The notes beneath the pieces are model-generated. The model was not told the DNA's origin, searched no databases, and saw only the letters and a program-made list of their open reading frames with translations. Positions 35,057 to 44,112 of a stretch of DNA of 64,000 bases are shown piece by piece. The position numbers were made by a program, and so were the translations under genes. The DNA is from DASWTL01 sp966250385 (GTDB lineage Bacteria > Bacteroidota > Bacteroidia > Sphingobacteriales > Sphingobacteriaceae). Numbering within the stretch: position 1 is the first letter of the stretch; the number at the start of each line of letters is the position of its first letter. The stretch spans positions 310,001-374,000 of the forward strand of contig CBINHC010000002.1 in NCBI GenBank assembly GCA_966250385.1, given 5' to 3'.

Positions 35057-36136
35057 TCAATCCGGTGCCGGGTTTTTTTTCCGGAGTTTTCTGTTCTTCT
35101 GATGCCGGAGAAAGCTTAGAAGAACCTTTTCATCATGATTCAGGCCCTTATCCGGAGCAAGCCCGGCCAAATTGCTGATCTTTTTCAGGTACGGCTGCAG
35201 CTCCCCGGATTCAAAAGCTTCGAGAAGCGCCGGAAACACATAGGATTTCTTACAAATCGCCCGCGTGTTGCCCAGCTTACCTGATACAGTATCCAGTACC
35301 TCGTTGATGATCTTCTTCCTTCTGACCAGGTTTTCCGGGTATTCATAGGTTGCAAAGCACCTGAATGTCTCCATCGTGCCCGCCCACGTACGGAAGTCTT
35401 TCGCCGTAAAATCGCACCCGGTAATTTCTTTGATATACCTGTTGATCTTTCCCGAATCGATCGATTTCCGATCACCGTCGCTGGTGTAATACTGGAAGAG
35501 TTCCTGGCCCGGAATGTCGCGGCACTTCTTCACAAGCTTTGCCAGGCTGCGGTCATTGAGTTCGATATCGTGCATAACGCCCTTTTTGCCCTGGAAGCAT
35601 AACCTTAGCGTATTTCCGTTCAGCTTTACGTGACGGTCTCTCAGCGTGGTCAGGCCGAAAGACCCGTACAATTGTTTATAATTTTCATTGCCGATCCGGA
35701 TGTTAGTCTTTTGCATCATGTTCACCGAAATAGCCAGCACTTTCCGCTCATCCATCAGGCGTCTCCTCAGATCCTTACTGATATTCTTTCTGAACTGTGG
35801 CAACCGCCTCCCGAACTCCAGCAGATTGAAGTATTTGTTTTCGTTTCGGCTGCGGCTCCATTCATGGTGATACCGGTACTGTTTACGCCCCGCCTGGTCA
35901 ATACCGGTCGTCTGAAGATGAGCATTGGCTTTTGACGCAATCCATACGTTCTCCCACGCCGGCGGGATGGCGAGCTTCCGGATCCGTTCCAGGGTCTTGG
36001 GATGCGTGACCGGGTTCCCGCGGGAATCCGTATAGACAAATCCTTCCCCTGTCCTGACTCTGGCGATCCCCGGCTGGGAATCGCTGGTGTAAACCAATCC
36101 GGTCTCGGCAAGCAATTCTTCTGTTTCAAGTACCAT
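35057..36136 (-). CDS. DNA topoisomerase IB (poxvirus/eukaryote-like)
   Basis: This 359-residue type IB topoisomerase relaxes supercoils through a 3'-phosphotyrosyl intermediate. The nucleophile is Y299 (KKSYVFP). Other catalytic candidates are R147 (TNIRIGN), K184/K185 (FQGKKG) and R249 (KDFRTWAGT), in the expected order. The N-terminal segment with IPPAWENVWI and YRYHHEW is the usual small DNA-clamp domain of bacterial TopIB. Such enzymes are common but non-essential in Bacteroidota and environmental Proteobacteria. Confidence 0.95.
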   Translation of the reverse strand: MVLETEELLAETGLVYTSDSQPGIARVRTGEGFVYTDSRGNPVTHPKTLERIRKLAIPPAWENVWIASKANAHLQTTGIDQAGRKQYRYHHEWSRSRNENKYFNLLEFGRRLPQFRKNISKDLRRRLMDERKVLAISVNMMQKTNIRIGNENYKQLYGSFGLTTLRDRHVKLNGNTLRLCFQGKKGVMHDIELNDRSLAKLVKKCRDIPGQELFQYYTSDGDRKSIDSGKINRYIKEITGCDFTAKDFRTWAGTMETFRCFATYEYPENLVRRKKIINEVLDTVSGKLGNTRAICKKSYVFPALLEAFESGELQPYLKKISNLAGLAPDKGLNHDEKVLLSFLRHQKNRKLRKKNPAPD

Positions 36137-36220
36137 AGATATGTGTTAATGAAATAACCTGTACCGGGTAATGTTGTTCTTCAGCAGAACGTAAAGAAGC
36201 AGGAGCATGGCAGGGATGGC

Positions 36221-37294
36221 CTAGAGGGAGCTGCTCACCCGGTAGCGCCATCCTTCCCTGAGCCGGATCAGGATGGTAAGCACCGTGTTGAACATCAGAT
36301 AAATCGAGAATATCCCGGCAATAAGGATCGGATTCCCGGCGCCCCTCAGCAGGTATGTGCCCGCCAGGATTCCGATATTGATGCTGATGAGCAGGACGGT
36401 CGCCTGCACATGGCTTAACCCAAGGCGGAGCAGCCGGTGATGGATATGGTTCCGGTCCCCGATGAAGGGGGACCCGTTATTCATCAGGCGCAACAGGAAG
36501 ACCCGCAGGGCATCGAATACCGGAAGAATCAGAAGCGCAGCGGCCAGAGCAGGAGCGGATCCGGAAAAAACAGCGTCAGTTTCATCCAACCGGTGGTTCA
36601 GGTCCACGAACCTGAGCACCGACACTGCTGAAATAAACCCGATCAGCAATGATCCCGTGTCACCCAGGAAGATCTTTGCAGGTGTAAGATTGTACTTCAG
36701 GAATGCCAGCGATGCCCCTACCATCGCGAAGGAAAGGCATGCCAGTTCCCTTTCGGCCATAGCCAGGAACATGAATCCAAGGACCAGGTTGATCAGAAGC
36801 CCGACGGACCCGGCGAGGCCGTCGATCCCATCGATCAGATTAAAGGAGTTGATCAGGAATATAATCATCACAACCGAGCATATGACACTCAGAGAGAAAG
36901 GCAGTTCATAAATATTGAAGAGTCCATACAGGCTATTTATACGTACATCCGATAACATAACCATGATACCAGCAATGATGAACTGTATCATAAATTTCGT
37001 CTTGGGGTTGACACCGCAAAGATCGTCCTTAAGGCCTACGGCAAAGAGAATGATCGCTGAGGTCAGCAGATAGCTGTCCATCGTGAACTCCCCCACTTTA
37101 GAGAAGACCAGCGTGGTAATGGTGACGCTGCAGAAGATAGCAACCCCGCCCAGGCGGGATATTCCATGCTTATGTTCCTTGCGGTACGTTTCGAGATCGT
37201 CAAATAACAACCGCTGATTTGCGACATAAATAATACTTGGAATGACCAGCATTACAAGCAGCATGGCAAACAAGGTAACCGATAAATAAAACAA
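36221..37294 (-). CDS. WecA/MraY-like undecaprenyl-phosphate sugar-1-phosphate transferase
   Basis: This 357-residue polytopic membrane protein starts glycan assembly by moving a sugar 1-phosphate (usually GlcNAc-1-P) from a UDP-sugar to undecaprenyl phosphate. The hallmark motifs are present in order: HGISRLGGVAIF, GLKDDLCGVNPK with the catalytic Asp pair, NSFNLIDGIDGLAG, FLGDTGSLLIGF and GDRNHIHHRLL. It is separated from mraY in the dcw cluster and sits beside the polysaccharide locus, so it is the likely initiating transferase there. About ten membrane segments are visible. Confidence 0.92.
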   Translation of the reverse strand: MFYLSVTLFAMLLVMLVIPSIIYVANQRLLFDDLETYRKEHKHGISRLGGVAIFCSVTITTLVFSKVGEFTMDSYLLTSAIILFAVGLKDDLCGVNPKTKFMIQFIIAGIMVMLSDVRINSLYGLFNIYELPFSLSVICSVVMIIFLINSFNLIDGIDGLAGSVGLLINLVLGFMFLAMAERELACLSFAMVGASLAFLKYNLTPAKIFLGDTGSLLIGFISAVSVLRFVDLNHRLDETDAVFSGSAPALAAALLILPVFDALRVFLLRLMNNGSPFIGDRNHIHHRLLRLGLSHVQATVLLISINIGILAGTYLLRGAGNPILIAGIFSIYLMFNTVLTILIRLREGWRYRVSSSL

Positions 37295-37365
37295 TGTATA
37301 AGATTTAAATTAGAACCCTTTTCTACAATAAACTTTATGAAAAATTTTATAATTTCAAAATATAT

Positions 37366-38124
37366 TTAACTAAAAGTTAAATATCGGTATTGTTTGAGCT
37401 TCCGCAGCAGTTTCATCAGTATCACCAGGAGGGGGTATCTGATCTCATTGCGATGCATCGCCCGGTAATCGCTTACCATTGATTTCAGCCTGTTCCGGAT
37501 CGAGCTGTTGCTGACCCCGCCGGTACGCATCCGGACGAAGACAGCTGGCAGATAGCTTGCCTTCACCCTGAATTTGTGCATGAAACGCAACATCAGCTCG
37601 TAATCGGCGGCACTTCCATAGGCCAGGTCATAGCCTCCATACCGGTCAAAAAGTTCCTTTCTGGCATAGAAAGTAGGATGTGCCGGCATCCAGCCGGAGG
37701 CGAAAAGTTTGTCATGATAAGGCCGGCCTGTCCACTTCCTCACGATCCGGGCTGAATTTTTCCTGCTGATATAAAACAGGTTCCCGTAGACTATATCGGT
37801 TCCGGTCGCCGTAAAGGTTCCGACGATCTTTTCCAATATGTCGTCCCCTGAGAAGAAGTCATCCGCATTGAGAATGCCGATTATATCACCGGTGGCCATA
37901 GCAATTCCTTTATTCATCGCATCATAAATGCCCAGATCCTTTTCAGACACGAACCTGCATATCCGGCTCCCGTATGAATGTATAAGTTCTACCGTTCCAT
38001 CCGCCGACCCGCCGTCCACAATAATATATTCCGTATCAGTATAGGACTGTCGCAGGACCGACTCAATACAGTCAGCGATAAACGCCCTGCCATTATATAC
38101 GACGGTAATAATCGTAACCTTCAT
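37366..38124 (-). CDS. Glycosyltransferase family 2 (GT-A)
   Basis: This 252-residue inverting glycosyltransferase starts VTIITVVYNGRAFIADCIESVL and has the nucleotide-binding IIVDGGSADGT. ILNADDFF supplies the DxD-like metal motif, followed by GWMPAHPTFYARKELFDRYG. This subtype resembles WcaE-like and Bacteroidota capsule glycosyltransferases. It is transcribed away from the Wza/Wzc genes from a shared AT-rich divergent region. Donor and acceptor are unknown. Confidence 0.88.
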   Translation of the reverse strand: MKVTIITVVYNGRAFIADCIESVLRQSYTDTEYIIVDGGSADGTVELIHSYGSRICRFVSEKDLGIYDAMNKGIAMATGDIIGILNADDFFSGDDILEKIVGTFTATGTDIVYGNLFYISRKNSARIVRKWTGRPYHDKLFASGWMPAHPTFYARKELFDRYGGYDLAYGSAADYELMLRFMHKFRVKASYLPAVFVRMRTGGVSNSSIRNRLKSMVSDYRAMHRNEIRYPLLVILMKLLRKLKQYRYLTFS

Positions 38125-38170
38125 AACAAAACCAATAAAAAATTAACTTTAAATTTAATTTACAATAAAT

Positions 38171-38200
38171 TTTGAAATTAATTTTCTTTTAATAATTTAG
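38171..38200 (+). promoter_or_regulatory. Promoter of the export operon
   Basis: TTTG (38171-38174) and TAATTTAG (38193-38200, 7 of 8 matches to TAnnTTTG) are separated by 18 nt. The -7 box ends 27 nt upstream of the Wza-like gene. Confidence 0.4.
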
Positions 38201-38227
38201 ATTCTACAAAAGGGAAAATTTGTTCTG

Positions 38228-39016
38228 ATGAGAAAAGGGGTTAGAGGGACACTGTCCTTCCATTGTATTGTATTGTTCGCTATCCTGCTCACCTCGTGTG
38301 CTAACCGCTACCGGAATGCGCTGTTCAGGTCCAGGATGGACGGCGCTGCCGACACGATGCATTCGGTATTCGTAGTTAACGAGCGTCCCGAAGAGTCATC
38401 TGTTTACCGGATCAAAACAAACGACATCCTGGCCGTCCGGAATCTCCAGGATCTGCGGCTGATCACGCCCCAGGAAAACATGCTCCAGAATCAGCAGCAG
38501 TTCACTTATCGTGTTGATATGGATGGTATGATCACGCTCCCGGTGGTCGGCAGCCTGCCTATTGCAGGAATGAGCCGGAAGGAAGCGTCCGACAAGATTC
38601 AGTCGCTGTATAAACGAACCCTACTGAAAGACCCCATCATCGATATTTCAGTAATTAATCTGAAGGTTACCGTCCTCGGGGAGTTCACCCGGCAGGGCAA
38701 TTTTCTTCTTGAAAAAGAAAACACCTCCCTGATTGATATCATAGGGGAAGCCGGAGGGATCACTTCCAGGGCGAATCCAAAGAGCCTGAAGATCATACGG
38801 GGCGACCGGCAAAACCCGGAGATCATATATGTCAACCTGAAGGATATCAAGAGCCTTTCCAACCCGAAACTGATTCTCCGGAACAATGATATCATCTACA
38901 TGGAGCCGCAGGGCATCTATGGTACCGGTGAGCGGGTGCAGAGCTTCTCAACCGTCCTGCAACCGGTCCTCCTGATACTGAACACCGCATTAATCATTTA
39001 CAACTTCGCCCGCTAA
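38228..39016 (+). CDS. Wza-like outer-membrane polysaccharide export lipoprotein
   Basis: This 262-residue protein has a lipoprotein signal ending in LLTSC (Cys24). A polysaccharide-export domain follows (YRIKTNDILAVRNLQ, YRVDMDGMITLPVVGSLPIAGM) and then a SLBB-like domain (VTVLGEFTRQGNFLLEKENTSL, IIGEAGGIT). A C-terminal hydrophobic helix (VLQPVLLILNTALIIYNFA) may cross the outer membrane as in Wza. It stops directly before the Wzc-like gene with no spacer. It would form the outer-membrane channel for capsule or exopolysaccharide. Confidence 0.92.
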   Translation: MRKGVRGTLSFHCIVLFAILLTSCANRYRNALFRSRMDGAADTMHSVFVVNERPEESSVYRIKTNDILAVRNLQDLRLITPQENMLQNQQQFTYRVDMDGMITLPVVGSLPIAGMSRKEASDKIQSLYKRTLLKDPIIDISVINLKVTVLGEFTRQGNFLLEKENTSLIDIIGEAGGITSRANPKSLKIIRGDRQNPEIIYVNLKDIKSLSNPKLILRNNDIIYMEPQGIYGTGERVQSFSTVLQPVLLILNTALIIYNFAR

Positions 39017-41437
39017 ATGAAAGTAGTTGAACCGACAGAGCCGCGGAAAGCTGCGGTACAGGAAATAGATTATCTCAAGGTACTTAAGATCCTGCTGAGC
39101 CGCTGGTACTGGATTGCCGGGACCATATTTGCCGGCCTGATTATTGCCCGCTTATACCTCTGGTATACTCCCCCGGTCTATTCCACCTCAGCATCCCTGA
39201 AGTTCGACGAAAAGCGGTCTGAGATTTCGGAGCTGATCAAGGTGAGCAGCTATTACGACCGCACCAATAAAGTTGAATCGGAAACTTTTGTTATCAAGTC
39301 GCGCCCTGTGCTCCTGAATGCCATTTCAAGATTACACTACGACGTATCATATTACCTGAACGGACGGGTCAGGATCAGCGAACTCTATCCGCAGGTGCCC
39401 TTTCCGGTTACCATCATCGCAAAAGACACCGCCTCGCACTATGAGGGGCTGATCAGCTATACGCCTGTAACCGACCAGACGTTTCGCCTGAGTTTCCCGA
39501 TTAAGCATGAACGGCAGGTAAAACTATATCACTATGGCGATACCATCACAATGAAAGGCATCCGGTTCCGCGTAGGAAAACCTAAAAAATCAGATAAATC
39601 GGAATACAGCTTCAGGTTCAACAATACGGAAGACTTCTATGGACGGGTCGCAGGCGGACTGTCCATGAAACCGGCCAACAAGAGCTCCAACGTGCTGTTA
39701 CTAACGGCTACTGACAGAAACCCCCGGTTTGCAGCTGATATCCTCAACTCGATCCTCCTGGAATATGTGTACTACGATGCGGATCAGAAGAGCATGTCGG
39801 CCACTCAAACGATCAGATTCATTGAGGATCAGCTTAAGTTTCTTTCCGGGGAAGTAGATTATGCAGGGTCAGCGCTTGAGCGCTTCAAGGAACGGAACGG
39901 ATTGGTGAGCCTGCCCACGGCCACCGACCTGAATGTCGGAAAGTTATCCGAGCAGGAAAGCCAGAAGAATCTGCTCAAGATTCAGGAACTGGCCATCACC
40001 CAGCTCGAAAAACAGGTCGCCAGCAACAAAAAACAGGTTGGCCTGAATTTTAACCTGGAAGGATCGGTTGACCCGCTGCTTGCCGGCCTCATCAACCAGT
40101 TGAATGCGCTGATCGTCGACAAGGACAAAAGGTTGGTCGTATTCAACGCATCCTCCGCACCGGTACAGGAGATTGAACGGCAAATAGCAACGACCAAATC
40201 GGCAATCGCTGATAATATTCGCCTTCAAAGGGTACGAAACGCCCGTACACTCCGATATATTGACCAGCAAATCAGGAAAGCGCAAAAAACGATCAACAAA
40301 CTTCCGGCTGCCGAACGGGATTTCGTGAATCTGCAGACAGCGTTTAACATCAACCAGAAGGTATACTCCTACCTTTCCGAGAAAAAGCTGGAGGCGCAGA
40401 TCAGCCGGGCAGCGGTTGTACCCGGAGCCACGATCATTGAGGAGGCTCCCGAGGCGGGAACGCTGATCGCCCCTATACCGCGTAAGGTTTATGTATCGGC
40501 CGTGGTCTTAGGACTGCTGTCGGGCATCGGGCTGATCATTCTCAAAAGAATCTCCAACCCGTATATCTATGACAAGGAGACGGTAGAAAGTCTCACCAAC
40601 GCGCCGATCATCGGAGTAATCAGGAAGTTTCCCGGACCTATCGACCTTGATAACAGGCAGATCCTGTCTATTGAAAAACCTAAATCGGTCTTTGCCGAAT
40701 CCGTACGGTCCGTGAGGACGAATCTGAGTTTCCTCGCAAGCGAAAAGGCAAGCAAGGTCATATGCATTACTTCTGAAATAGCCGGCGAAGGAAAGTCTTT
40801 TGTCACGATCAACCTGGCCAGCACCCTCGCCCTGATCGATAAAAAAGTTCTACTGATCGCCACCGACTTACGAAGATCCAAGCTGCATAAAACCTTCGAA
40901 ACCTCAAACACTGCTGGATTAAGCACCTACCTCTCGAACCAGAGTGTGCTGGAAAATATCATAGTGCATACCAGCGTAGCCGGACTGGACTTTATCCCGT
41001 CGGGGCCCGTACCTCCGAATCCTTCGGAACTGCTGCATAGCGAGAAAATGAAGGACATGATCCGGACCCTGAGCGGACACTATGACTTCATTCTGCTGGA
41101 CACGGCACCGGTCGGACTGGTTTCGGATTCCATTCCGCTGATCAGGCTGTCGGATGTCAATCTCTATGTGATCCGCTCCGGTGTCTCCCGGTTCAATTCA
41201 GCGACGATCCCGGACCGGCTTTGCCGCGAATACAGCCTGAACAATGTGGTTGTCGTTCTGAATGCGTTTGGCGACGATGCGCTGCACAGCCGCTATTTCA
41301 CCACGAATTACACCACCAGCTATTACAGCAACTACTACTATTATTCGGACTACTCCGGCTATTCTTCTTCCGGCTATTATGCGGAAGATGAGAAAGCCAG
41401 ATTCTGGCAGATATGGAAAAAGACTAAAAGCGTATAA
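39017..41437 (+). CDS. Wzc-like polysaccharide co-polymerase / tyrosine autokinase
   Basis: This 806-residue protein has a Wzz domain with transmembrane helices near residues 30-50 and 490-510 and a long coiled periplasmic part between them. A cytoplasmic BY-kinase domain follows. Walker A is GEGKS at 590-594, Walker A' ATDLRR at 615-620, and Walker B ILLDTAP at 692-698. The tail (about 760-790) holds twelve tyrosines in some thirty residues, the autophosphorylation cluster. It controls chain length and export together with the Wza-like protein. Confidence 0.95.
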   Translation: MKVVEPTEPRKAAVQEIDYLKVLKILLSRWYWIAGTIFAGLIIARLYLWYTPPVYSTSASLKFDEKRSEISELIKVSSYYDRTNKVESETFVIKSRPVLLNAISRLHYDVSYYLNGRVRISELYPQVPFPVTIIAKDTASHYEGLISYTPVTDQTFRLSFPIKHERQVKLYHYGDTITMKGIRFRVGKPKKSDKSEYSFRFNNTEDFYGRVAGGLSMKPANKSSNVLLLTATDRNPRFAADILNSILLEYVYYDADQKSMSATQTIRFIEDQLKFLSGEVDYAGSALERFKERNGLVSLPTATDLNVGKLSEQESQKNLLKIQELAITQLEKQVASNKKQVGLNFNLEGSVDPLLAGLINQLNALIVDKDKRLVVFNASSAPVQEIERQIATTKSAIADNIRLQRVRNARTLRYIDQQIRKAQKTINKLPAAERDFVNLQTAFNINQKVYSYLSEKKLEAQISRAAVVPGATIIEEAPEAGTLIAPIPRKVYVSAVVLGLLSGIGLIILKRISNPYIYDKETVESLTNAPIIGVIRKFPGPIDLDNRQILSIEKPKSVFAESVRSVRTNLSFLASEKASKVICITSEIAGEGKSFVTINLASTLALIDKKVLLIATDLRRSKLHKTFETSNTAGLSTYLSNQSVLENIIVHTSVAGLDFIPSGPVPPNPSELLHSEKMKDMIRTLSGHYDFILLDTAPVGLVSDSIPLIRLSDVNLYVIRSGVSRFNSATIPDRLCREYSLNNVVVVLNAFGDDALHSRYFTTNYTTSYYSNYYYYSDYSGYSSSGYYAEDEKARFWQIWKKTKSV

Positions 41438-41449
41438 AAGAACAACGAA

Positions 41450-41974
41450 ATGAGTACAGATCAATACAAGTGGTATCCGGTTTATACGAACCCCCGGGCG
41501 GAAAAGAAGGCGCACCAGCAACTTTTGCAGAAGGGCATTGAAGCGTATCTGCCGCTGACCAAGGCCCTGAAGCAATGGAGCGACCGGAAGAAATGGGTGG
41601 AAGAACCGCTGATCAGTTCGTACCTGTTTGTTAACATCACCGCAAGGGAACTTGAACAGGTCCTGATGACACCCGGAATCTGCCGGTTCATCTATTTTTC
41701 AGGAAAGATAGCATCCATGCCGGAAAGCCAGATCACGAACCTTAAACTCCTGCTGGCGACCGACAGCCAGCTGGAGGTAACTACACGGGCCTTTCAGAAA
41801 GGAGAGCAGGTGCTGATCAAGGCAGGTCCGCTTCAGGGGCTGCAGGGCGAGCTGGTTGAATTTCAATCCTCCAAACGGCTTTTACTCCGGATCGACCATA
41901 TCGGCCAATCCGTATTAATCCAGGTGTCGAAGGCCTTCATTGAGCCGTTGTATACCTGCGCCGGCACGCTGTAG
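41450..41974 (+). CDS. UpxY-type NusG-like transcription antiterminator
   Basis: This 174-residue NusG/RfaH paralogue starts with a NusG N-terminal domain (KWYPVYTNPRAEKKAHQQLL, PLISSYLFVNI) and ends in a KOW-type segment (FQKGEQVLIKAGPLQGLQGELV). In Bacteroidota, UpxY proteins prevent premature termination in the long glycan operon they precede. Here the gene is 13 bp after wzc, and its 3' side opens into a 213-nt leader with repeated hairpins before the asnB/glycosyltransferase genes. No UpxZ-type antagonist gene is seen. Confidence 0.9.
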   Translation: MSTDQYKWYPVYTNPRAEKKAHQQLLQKGIEAYLPLTKALKQWSDRKKWVEEPLISSYLFVNITARELEQVLMTPGICRFIYFSGKIASMPESQITNLKLLLATDSQLEVTTRAFQKGEQVLIKAGPLQGLQGELVEFQSSKRLLLRIDHIGQSVLIQVSKAFIEPLYTCAGTL

Positions 41975-42010
41975 AAACAGAGCGTTCCGGCCCCAAAAAT
42001 AAACCCGCTC

Positions 42011-42035
42011 CCAGTTGCAACTGGTTTGCAGCTGG
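42011..42035 (+). promoter_or_regulatory. Stem-loop in the glycan operon leader
   Basis: CCAGTTGCAA (42011-42020) can pair with TTGCAGCTGG (42026-42035), giving a 10-bp stem with one G-U pair and a 5-nt loop. No T run follows, so it is not a simple terminator. An overlapping 14-bp palindrome (42011-42024) would be an alternative pairing. Confidence 0.45.
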
Positions 42036-42084
42036 CGCATTGAAGCAGTATTGTTTTCATCTGTCAACCCACGATCCGTCATGG

Positions 42085-42153
42085 GACTGACCCGGCGAAG
42101 CCGTCGGATGACCATCCCTCAGACAGACTATGTGACTGACGCGGCGAAGCCGT
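42085..42153 (+). repeat. Duplicated 20-nt hairpin element in the leader
   Basis: GACTGACCCGGCGAAGCCGT (42085-42104) recurs at 42134-42153 with one difference (G for C at position 8). Each copy contains CGGC-GAA-GCCG, a 4-bp stem with a GAA triloop (42093-42103 and 42142-42152). The copies start 49 nt apart and lie between the antiterminator gene and the operon it probably serves. Confidence 0.7.
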
Positions 42154-42187
42154 ATCCGAATTAACCCAAAACCTTAAGATGAGTCCT

Positions 42188-44095
42188 ATGTGTCGTATAG
42201 CTGGAATTATCACTCAAAAGAAGCATTCTTTAAAAAATTACCTCCGCGTGAGAGCCATGTGTGACAGCCTGGCCCATGGCGGACCGGATGGCGACGGCAT
42301 TTACCTCGATAGAAGCGGCAAAATCTGCCTGGGTCACCGCAGGCTGGCCATCCGGGATCTGTCAACGGCAGGGCATCAGCCCATGTCAAAAGAATCCGAA
42401 GATGTTTGGCTGACTTTCAACGGGGAGATCTACAACTTCATGGAACTCAGGGAGGAACTGGAGAAAAACGGCTATACCTTTGAGACCGCCACCGATACCG
42501 AAGTCGTACTTAAGGCCTATATACTCTGGGGAACTGCCGCTTTCGGAAAACTGGAAGGAATGTTTGCTTTTGCAGTGGTTGACCTTCGGAGCAATAAAAC
42601 CTACCTGGTGAGGGGCCAGGCCGGCATTAAGCCGCTCTATTATCGCATCCATGATAACGGCCTGATCTTCGCCTCCGAAGTCAGGGCTTTCCGGAACTGC
42701 GGCCTCCATATACCGGAGGATCCGGACTGGAAAATCCTGTTTCTGGCATTCGGACATATTCCGGAACCTTTTACCACGCTCGAAGGAGTGAGAATGCTCC
42801 CGAAGGGACACTTCCTCGAATGGGACAACGAAACGGGAGAACATGAGCTCCGGGAATATTTCACATACCAGTATTCGCCCGAAATAAAAGACCATCGGTC
42901 GGCAGTAGGGATGGTACAGGAAACCCTGCAGGCATCCGTGGATCGTCACCTGATTGCTGATGCCCCGATAGGAGTTTTCCTGAGTGGCAGAATTGACTCC
43001 AGCATTTTGACGCTGCTGGCAGGCCGCTCACTGGGGACTGAGCTTAAAACACTCTCTTTGAATTTTGCGGAGGCGGGGTTCAATGAGAGGCCATATCAGC
43101 AGGTGATCGCCGAAAAAGTAAACGGAAACCATACGGAGAACGAAATATCGAAGGCGGACTTTGCGGAAAGTTTCGGTGCCATCATGGAGGCCATGGATCA
43201 GCCCTCGACCGACGGAATCAATACCTGGTTCATCAGCAGATGCGCCAAGGAGAACGGCTTAAAAACCGTCCTGTCAGGCATCGGCGGAGATGAGTATTTT
43301 GGCGGCTATCCGTCATTCAACAGAGTAAGACTCATCAGCGGGCTCCGGAAATTACCGCGGATCCTGTTGCGGCTGGCCGAAATGCACTCTGTATTAAAGT
43401 ACAAGAGGATCAGCTACCTCAGCATGAAGAACCCGATCGGGGAATACCTTTTCATGAGAGGATGCTACACACCGGGAACCATCGCACGCATTCTGGGGCT
43501 CAGCCGGGAGAGGGTGCTGGGGGTTCTCGAACGCTTCCCGACACCTCCGGCTCTGAACGACCTGAAAGGCGGAAACAGGATCAGCTGGTTTGAATCAAAC
43601 CTGTATATGCAAAACCAGCTGCTCAAAGATACGGACACGATGAGCATGTGCCACGGTATTGAAATACGCGTACCGTTCCTGGACCATCAGATGATCCGGA
43701 CGATGCTGAAAATTGATCCCGCTGTTAAATTCAACAACAAGCTGCCAAAGAAACTACTGATCGAGGCTTTTGCAGATATCCTTCCCAAGGTGATCTGGAA
43801 CCGCAGCAAGATGGGTTTTACCGTTCCGCTTCAGGAGTGGATGAAGGAAGCCGGCGTCATATCGAATGAGAACCTTTACCCCGGAAGTACTTCAAAAAAA
43901 CTGATCAAAGCGTTTAAAAAGGGAAAACTTCACTGGTCTGCGGCATTTGCGTTATACCTGGTGCACAACTCAGCAGCCACGCCGGTGCAGGAAACTGAAC
44001 AGCGGATCGTCCGGAACCAGTCGCTGAAAGACCTTTTCTGGGAGCCTTTTCAGATGATCAAGACCAGGAGATCCTTCAACTACTCGCTTAACTAA
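42188..44095 (+). CDS. asnB: Asparagine synthase (glutamine-hydrolysing), with altered PP-loop
   Basis: This 635-residue AsnB-family protein has an N-terminal glutaminase with Cys as the first residue after Met (MCRIAGI), which fixes the start at 42188 rather than 42179. The glutaminase motifs GHRRLAIRDLS and FNGEIYN are present. In the synthetase domain the ATP pyrophosphatase motif SGGxDS reads SGRIDS (266-271): Arg268, codon AGA at 42989, replaces the conserved Gly. Downstream motifs (DQPSTDGINTWF, SGIGGDEYFGGYPSF) look intact. Such AsnB-like enzymes in glycan loci amidate sugar acids. It is the first gene of the operon after the hairpin leader. Confidence 0.9.
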   Translation: MCRIAGIITQKKHSLKNYLRVRAMCDSLAHGGPDGDGIYLDRSGKICLGHRRLAIRDLSTAGHQPMSKESEDVWLTFNGEIYNFMELREELEKNGYTFETATDTEVVLKAYILWGTAAFGKLEGMFAFAVVDLRSNKTYLVRGQAGIKPLYYRIHDNGLIFASEVRAFRNCGLHIPEDPDWKILFLAFGHIPEPFTTLEGVRMLPKGHFLEWDNETGEHELREYFTYQYSPEIKDHRSAVGMVQETLQASVDRHLIADAPIGVFLSGRIDSSILTLLAGRSLGTELKTLSLNFAEAGFNERPYQQVIAEKVNGNHTENEISKADFAESFGAIMEAMDQPSTDGINTWFISRCAKENGLKTVLSGIGGDEYFGGYPSFNRVRLISGLRKLPRILLRLAEMHSVLKYKRISYLSMKNPIGEYLFMRGCYTPGTIARILGLSRERVLGVLERFPTPPALNDLKGGNRISWFESNLYMQNQLLKDTDTMSMCHGIEIRVPFLDHQMIRTMLKIDPAVKFNNKLPKKLLIEAFADILPKVIWNRSKMGFTVPLQEWMKEAGVISNENLYPGSTSKKLIKAFKKGKLHWSAAFALYLVHNSAATPVQETEQRIVRNQSLKDLFWEPFQMIKTRRSFNYSLN

Positions 44096-44112
44096 CTAAT
44101 TGAGCAGCCGCC

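Noticed and set aside
35060..35078. CCGG/CCGG followed by a T run as a terminator for the small plus-strand gene
   Set aside because: The stem is only 4 bp with a 2-nt loop and lies inside the topoisomerase coding sequence.
42011..42024. Perfect 14-bp palindrome as a protein-binding operator
   Set aside because: The same bases fit better into a 10-bp RNA stem with the following TTGCAGCTGG, so an RNA structure is the simpler reading; an operator is not excluded.
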